A stretch of DNA of 64,000 nucleotides from Nocardioides palaemonis (lineage in GTDB: Bacteria; Actinomycetota; Actinomycetes; Propionibacteriales; Nocardioidaceae), in NCBI RefSeq assembly GCF_018275325.1, contig NZ_JAGVQR010000004.1:558001-622000 (forward strand). The letters are read 5' to 3'. Below, piece by piece: positions 60,730 to 64,000 of the stretch (position 1 is its first letter; each line of letters opens with the position of its first letter). The notes under the pieces were generated by a model. That model searched no databases, was not told the DNA's origin, and saw nothing but the letters and a program-made list of their open reading frames with translations. A program made the position numbers and the translations under genes.

Positions 60730-61433
60730 TCGGAGCGTGCCTGCTCGAGCGGGAACTCGCGGGTCTCGACCACCTGCACCGCGACCTCGCGCAGCTTGAC
60801 GTTGCTGGTCGACGACAGCCGGCGCAGCAGCTCGAAGCTCTGCTGCTGGTCGATGCCGAAGCGCTCCATCGCGATGCCCTGCGCCATCCCGATCACGTGG
60901 CGGGAGTCGACGGCGGCGCGCAGGCTGGACGCGCGCCGCGCGGCGGCGAGCGCCGTGGCCGCGTGGACGGCGTAGAGCCGCGCCCGGTCGACGACCTCGC
61001 GGTCGCCGAACGCGCCGCGCTCCGTGGCGTAGAGGGTGATCGCGCCGACCGGGTCGTCGCGCTCGTCCACGCTCACCGCGAGCACTGAACCCACACCACG
61101 CTCGGCGGCCGTAGCGCCCCACGACGACCAGCGGACGTCGTCGGCCACGTCGCCGCTGCGCAGCCAGGTGGGGTCGTCGAGGACGACGACGGCGGGCCCC
61201 TGTCCCAGCTCCGCCTGCAGGACGTCCAGCTCCTCGGCGAGCGGGTCGGTCCCGGCGCGGCTCGTGAGCGAGCCTCGGGAGGACCGGAGGACGAGGCCGA
61301 CGTGCCCGGCCTCGGGCACCAGCTCGCGCATCCGGTCGACGACGGCGCGGGCCGCGGCGGCCTCGTCGGCCTCCTGCTGCTGCAGGTCGGCGGCCAGCGC
61401 GGCGAACACGGCGAGGGATTCGTGGAGCGACAA
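60723..61433 (-). CDS. GAF-ANTAR antiterminator-type regulator, second copy
   Basis: This 236-residue protein has the same architecture and length as the convergent neighbour: a GAF-like domain (about residues 20-165, containing GQGPAVVVLDDPTWLRSGD) and an ANTAR domain (about 170-228: SLRAAVDSRHVIGMAQGIAMERFGIDQQQSFELLRRLSSTSNVKLREVA). The GAF motif reads GQGPA instead of GQGPC, so the putative redox Cys is absent. The start is TTG 61433, with AAGGAT 6 nt upstream. It has its own promoter (TGGACC-N17-TAAAAT). Confidence 0.88.
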   Translation of the reverse strand: MSLHESLAVFAALAADLQQQEADEAAAARAVVDRMRELVPEAGHVGLVLRSSRGSLTSRAGTDPLAEELDVLQAELGQGPAVVVLDDPTWLRSGDVADDVRWSSWGATAAERGVGSVLAVSVDERDDPVGAITLYATERGAFGDREVVDRARLYAVHAATALAAARRASSLRAAVDSRHVIGMAQGIAMERFGIDQQQSFELLRRLSSTSNVKLREVAVQVVETREFPLEQARSDD

Positions 61434-61484
61434 TGGAGATCCTTGCGGCCAAGCACCTGAGACCCGTGTTCTGGAGTCGCCGGG

Positions 61485-61513
61485 ATTTTATCGAGGCGCG
61501 TGGACCCGGTCCA
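61485..61513 (-). promoter_or_regulatory. Promoter of the minus-strand GAF-ANTAR gene
   Basis: TGGACC (61513-61508), a 17-nt spacer and TAAAAT (61490-61485) give a near-consensus housekeeping promoter. The leader is about 45 nt before TTG 61433. It also argues that the divergent glycosyltransferase does not start at 61500. Confidence 0.6.
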
Positions 61514-61583
61514 TGCGCCCCTCCCTAGGGAGGTGTCCCGGACGGGTGCTGCATGCAGTCGGCGACGACGGGTACGGCGCGCC

Positions 61584-62732
61584 GTGAGCATCTCCGACGC
61601 AGGCACCGGCCTGCCCGTGGCGCCCGTCGTGCCACGTCCGCGCGCGACGCGCGTCGTCGTCGCATCCGTGCCGTCCGGCCACGTCTACGTCCGCCACCTC
61701 GCGCCGGAGGACGGCTCCGGACCGCACCGGTTGTCAGATCCGCGCCCGGCGGGCGTGCCCGCCGCCTCGCAGCAGTGGTGGCCGCCGGTGATGCTCGACC
61801 CGCGATGGATCGAGACCCACGACGCGGACGTGTTCCACCTCCACTTCGGCTTCGACGCGAGGACCGTGCCCGACCTCCAGGACCTCGTCTCGGCGCTGCG
61901 CCGACGCGGTGTCCCGCTGGTGTTCACCGTCCACGACCTGCGCAACCCGCACCACGCCGACCGCCGCCTGCACGACGCCCAGCTCGACGTGCTGGTGCCC
62001 GCCGCGGACGCGCTGATCACCCTGACGACCGGTGCGGCCGCCGAGATCCGCACCCGGTGGGGCCGCGACGCCGTGGTGCTCCCGCACCCGCACGTCGTCC
62101 CCCTCGACGTGATGCGACGCACCGCCGCGATGCGCGAGGTGCGTCGCCGCGGCGTGCGCGACCGGGAGTTCCGCGTCGGCATCCACGTCAAGAGCCTCCG
62201 CGCCGGGATGCACCCGCACCCCCTCGTCCCGGTGCTGGTCGAGACCCTGCGCGACCTCCCCGGGGCGGTGCTCCAGGTCAACGGGCACCGCGACGTGCTG
62301 GAGCCGGACGGGGCGCGGTACGACGAGGGCCTGGCGACGGCCCTGCGCTCGCACGCCTCCCGCGGGGACATCGACCTGCGCATCCACGACTTCCTCGACG
62401 ACGACGCACTGTGGGCCTACCTCTCCTCCCTCGACGTGTCGGTCCTGCCCTACCGGTTCGGCACGCACAGCGGCTGGCTGGAGGCGTGCCGCGACCTCGG
62501 CACGGCCGTGGTGGCTCCCACCTGCGGCTACTTCGCCGACCAGGCGCCGGTGCTGACCTACACCCACGACGAGGAGCGGTTCAGTGCCGCCGGCCTCGCC
62601 GACGCGGTACGGGCCGCCTACGCCGGGCACGTCGCCCCTGGGCCGACCGTCGAGGATCGGAGGCAGCAGCGCGCGCTGGTCTCGGCGGCGCACGACGAGC
62701 TCTACCGCTCGCTGGCGGGCGGTGCACGGTGA
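61584..62732 (+). CDS. Glycosyltransferase, GT4-like
   Basis: This protein of about 382 residues looks like a two-domain (GT-B) glycosyltransferase: DVFHLHFGFDARTVPDLQDLVSALRRRGVPLVFTVHDLRNPHHA in the N-terminal half, and a C-terminal donor domain with LSSLDVSVLPYRFGTHSGWLEACRDLGTAVVAPTCGYFADQ. The usual EX7E is degenerate. The sugar and acceptor are unknown. GTG 61584 is preferred; GTG 61500 is possible but overlaps the divergent promoter. Its stop overlaps the next glycosyltransferase by 4 nt. Confidence 0.82.
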   Translation: MSISDAGTGLPVAPVVPRPRATRVVVASVPSGHVYVRHLAPEDGSGPHRLSDPRPAGVPAASQQWWPPVMLDPRWIETHDADVFHLHFGFDARTVPDLQDLVSALRRRGVPLVFTVHDLRNPHHADRRLHDAQLDVLVPAADALITLTTGAAAEIRTRWGRDAVVLPHPHVVPLDVMRRTAAMREVRRRGVRDREFRVGIHVKSLRAGMHPHPLVPVLVETLRDLPGAVLQVNGHRDVLEPDGARYDEGLATALRSHASRGDIDLRIHDFLDDDALWAYLSSLDVSVLPYRFGTHSGWLEACRDLGTAVVAPTCGYFADQAPVLTYTHDEERFSAAGLADAVRAAYAGHVAPGPTVEDRRQQRALVSAAHDELYRSLAGGAR

Positions 62733-63796
62733 GGATCTGCCTCGTCGCGTCGAACCGCTTCGCGATCCGCGAGCCGTTCGCGGGCGGGCTGGAGTCGATG
62801 ACCGCCACCCTGGCGCGCGGCCTGGCCGAGCGCGGCCACGAGGTGACGCTCTTCGCCGGGCCCGGCTCGCAGGTGCACCCCGAGGTGCGCCTGTCGCCGC
62901 TCGCGGTCGTCGAGGTGAGCGCGGCGGCGATGGCCGACCGGTTCGCGCCCGGGCCCGAGTGGGTGGCCGACCACCACGCGTACCTCGCGCTGATGCTCTC
63001 CCTCGCCCGCACCGGCGCCGAGCAGTTCGACGTGGTGCACAACAACAGCCTCCACCACCTGCCGGTGTCGATGGCGCCGGCGCTCGCCGTGCCGGTCCTC
63101 ACCACCCTGCACACCCCGCCCCTGCCGCTGCTGGAGTCGGCCCTCGCCCTCAGCCCGGACGCATCCCGGTTCGTGGCGGTGAGCGAGTGGACCGCGGCGG
63201 CGTGGCGGCACGTGGTGGCGAGCGACGTGGTGCTCAACGGTCTCGACCTCGCCGCCTGGTCCCCCGGTCCGGGGGGCGGGCCGGCCGTGTGGTCGGGGCG
63301 GCTGGTGGCGGAGAAGGCGCCGCACCTGGCGATCGACGCCTGCCGCGCAGCCGGGGTGCCGCTCGTCCTGGCGGGCCCGGTGCAGGACGTGGACTACGTC
63401 GAACGGGAGGTCGTACCGCGGCTCGGCGGTGAGGTGACCTACGCCGGTCACCTCACCGGGGCCGCCCTCGCCCGGCTCCTGCAGGAGGCGTCCGTCGCCG
63501 TCGTCACCCCCGCCTGGGACGAGCCCTACGGCCTGGTCGCCGCCGAGGCCATGGCGTGCGGCACGCCCGTGGCGGCGTTCGCGCGGGGAGGTCTGGCCCA
63601 GGTCGTCTCGCCGGACTCGGGGGTGCTCGTCCCGCCCGGCGACGTGGCCGCCCTCGCCGCCGCGGTCGTGCGGGCCGCCCGGCTGGACCGTCGCGCCGTC
63701 CGCGCGCACGCCGAGGCCACCTGCGGAGCCGACGCGATGGTCGAGGGCTACCTCGCCCGCTACGCCGAGCTCGGGCAGCGGGTCGACGCCGCATGA
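62729..63796 (+). CDS. GT4-family glycosyltransferase
   Basis: This 355-residue GT-B enzyme has an N-terminal acceptor domain with GGLESMTATLARGLAERGHEVTLFAG and a donor domain with VWSGRLVAEKAPHLAIDACRAAGVPLVLAGPV. The EX7E-type nucleotide-sugar motif is DEPYGLVAAEAMACGTPVAAFARGGLAQVV. It is likely a retaining transferase for a cell-surface glycan or glycolipid; donor and acceptor are unknown. GTG 62729 overlaps the previous stop, and the next gene overlaps its own stop, so three glycosyltransferase-like genes are coupled. Confidence 0.9.
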   Translation: MRICLVASNRFAIREPFAGGLESMTATLARGLAERGHEVTLFAGPGSQVHPEVRLSPLAVVEVSAAAMADRFAPGPEWVADHHAYLALMLSLARTGAEQFDVVHNNSLHHLPVSMAPALAVPVLTTLHTPPLPLLESALALSPDASRFVAVSEWTAAAWRHVVASDVVLNGLDLAAWSPGPGGGPAVWSGRLVAEKAPHLAIDACRAAGVPLVLAGPVQDVDYVEREVVPRLGGEVTYAGHLTGAALARLLQEASVAVVTPAWDEPYGLVAAEAMACGTPVAAFARGGLAQVVSPDSGVLVPPGDVAALAAAVVRAARLDRRAVRAHAEATCGADAMVEGYLARYAELGQRVDAA

Positions 63797-64000
63797 GGAC
63801 GATCGGGTTCTACGTCCACCACGTCGGCAGCGGGCACCTGCACCGCGCCACCGCGCTCGCGCAGCGGCTGTCGTCTCCGTCGGTCCGCGTGGCCGGGCTG
63901 TCCTCGCTCGCGCGCCCGGCGTCGTGGGAGGGCGAGTGGGTGCACCTGCCGCGCGACGACGACGGGACGACCGCCGGCGTCACCGCGCGCGGACACCTGC
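63793..64000 (+). CDS. Glycosyltransferase-like protein, 5' part only
   Basis: The first 69 residues (MRTIGFYVHHVGSGHLHRAT and onward) are in the window and the frame is open to the edge. GSGHLHR at the start resembles the MGT/MurG-like glycosyltransferases, in which an N-terminal GGxGH loop contacts the acceptor. ATG 63793 overlaps the previous stop by 4 nt (ATGA), so it continues the glycosyltransferase operon. Length and C-terminal motifs are not visible. Confidence 0.7.
   Translation, partial: MRTIGFYVHHVGSGHLHRATALAQRLSSPSVRVAGLSSLARPASWEGEWVHLPRDDDGTTAGVTARGHL

Overview
The window is chromosomal DNA of a high-GC actinobacterium, most likely Nocardioides or a close relative in the Nocardioidaceae. 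The evidence is the very GC-rich codon use, an ftsH-folE-folP-folB-folK cluster, an ECF41 sigma factor next to its carboxymuconolactone-decarboxylase partner, a fused isobutyryl-CoA mutase (IcmF), a RipA-like NlpC/P60 hydrolase, ANTAR/GAF regulators, and many apparently leaderless genes (a TANNNT box 6-8 nt before ATG or GTG). No rRNA, tRNA, CRISPR array, prophage or insertion sequence was seen.

Layout: 1-3.6 kb holds a glycine betaine/choline-type ABC importer split over two divergent transcripts. 3.7-15.4 kb is mostly minus-strand housekeeping: a GNAT enzyme, then (read leftward from 14.8 kb) dacB, a zinc metalloprotease, tilS, hpt, ftsH, folE, folP, folB, folK, a DUF3180 membrane protein and a coiled-coil membrane protein; ppa runs on the plus strand. 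15.5-19.5 kb has lon and the ECF41 module. 19.5-25.1 kb has a methyltransferase, a small hydrolase, an acyl-CoA oxidase-like flavoprotein, a sulfotransferase and the NlpC/P60 protein with a hairpin leader. 25.4-26.4 kb is a lone AbiEi-like gene flanked by palindromes. 26.5-31.4 kb has a PAP2-like membrane protein and a thiamine ABC importer under a TPP riboswitch.

31.4-38.2 kb contains an esterase and two tandem paralogous secreted multi-repeat proteins that share leader and terminator. 38.2-41.1 kb has a GNAT protein, a catalytically degenerate, truncated aldehyde dehydrogenase homologue, a cytosolic BtuF-like protein and a MarR regulator. icmF (41.2-44.4 kb) follows, with a palindromic operator over its promoter. 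44.6-49.7 kb has a small orphan gene, a 363-nt gene-free gap, a MASE1-type histidine kinase, a SurA-like lipoprotein and several small proteins. 49.7-57.6 kb is an amine or beta-alanine catabolic cluster: aldehyde dehydrogenase, cupin, PucR regulator, mmsA, aminotransferase and FAD oxidase. 57.6-61.4 kb is regulatory: a SigB/SigF-type sigma factor, an AraC regulator and three ANTAR proteins. The last 2.4 kb starts a glycosyltransferase operon that runs off the window.

The most notable observations are the paired leaderless promoters between divergent genes, the start-codon mimic in the NlpC/P60 leader, the duplicated secreted repeat proteins, the active-site-less aldehyde dehydrogenase homologue, and the BtuF-like/MarR/IcmF arrangement. 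All identifications come from reading the sequence and from memory of families; no database search was run.
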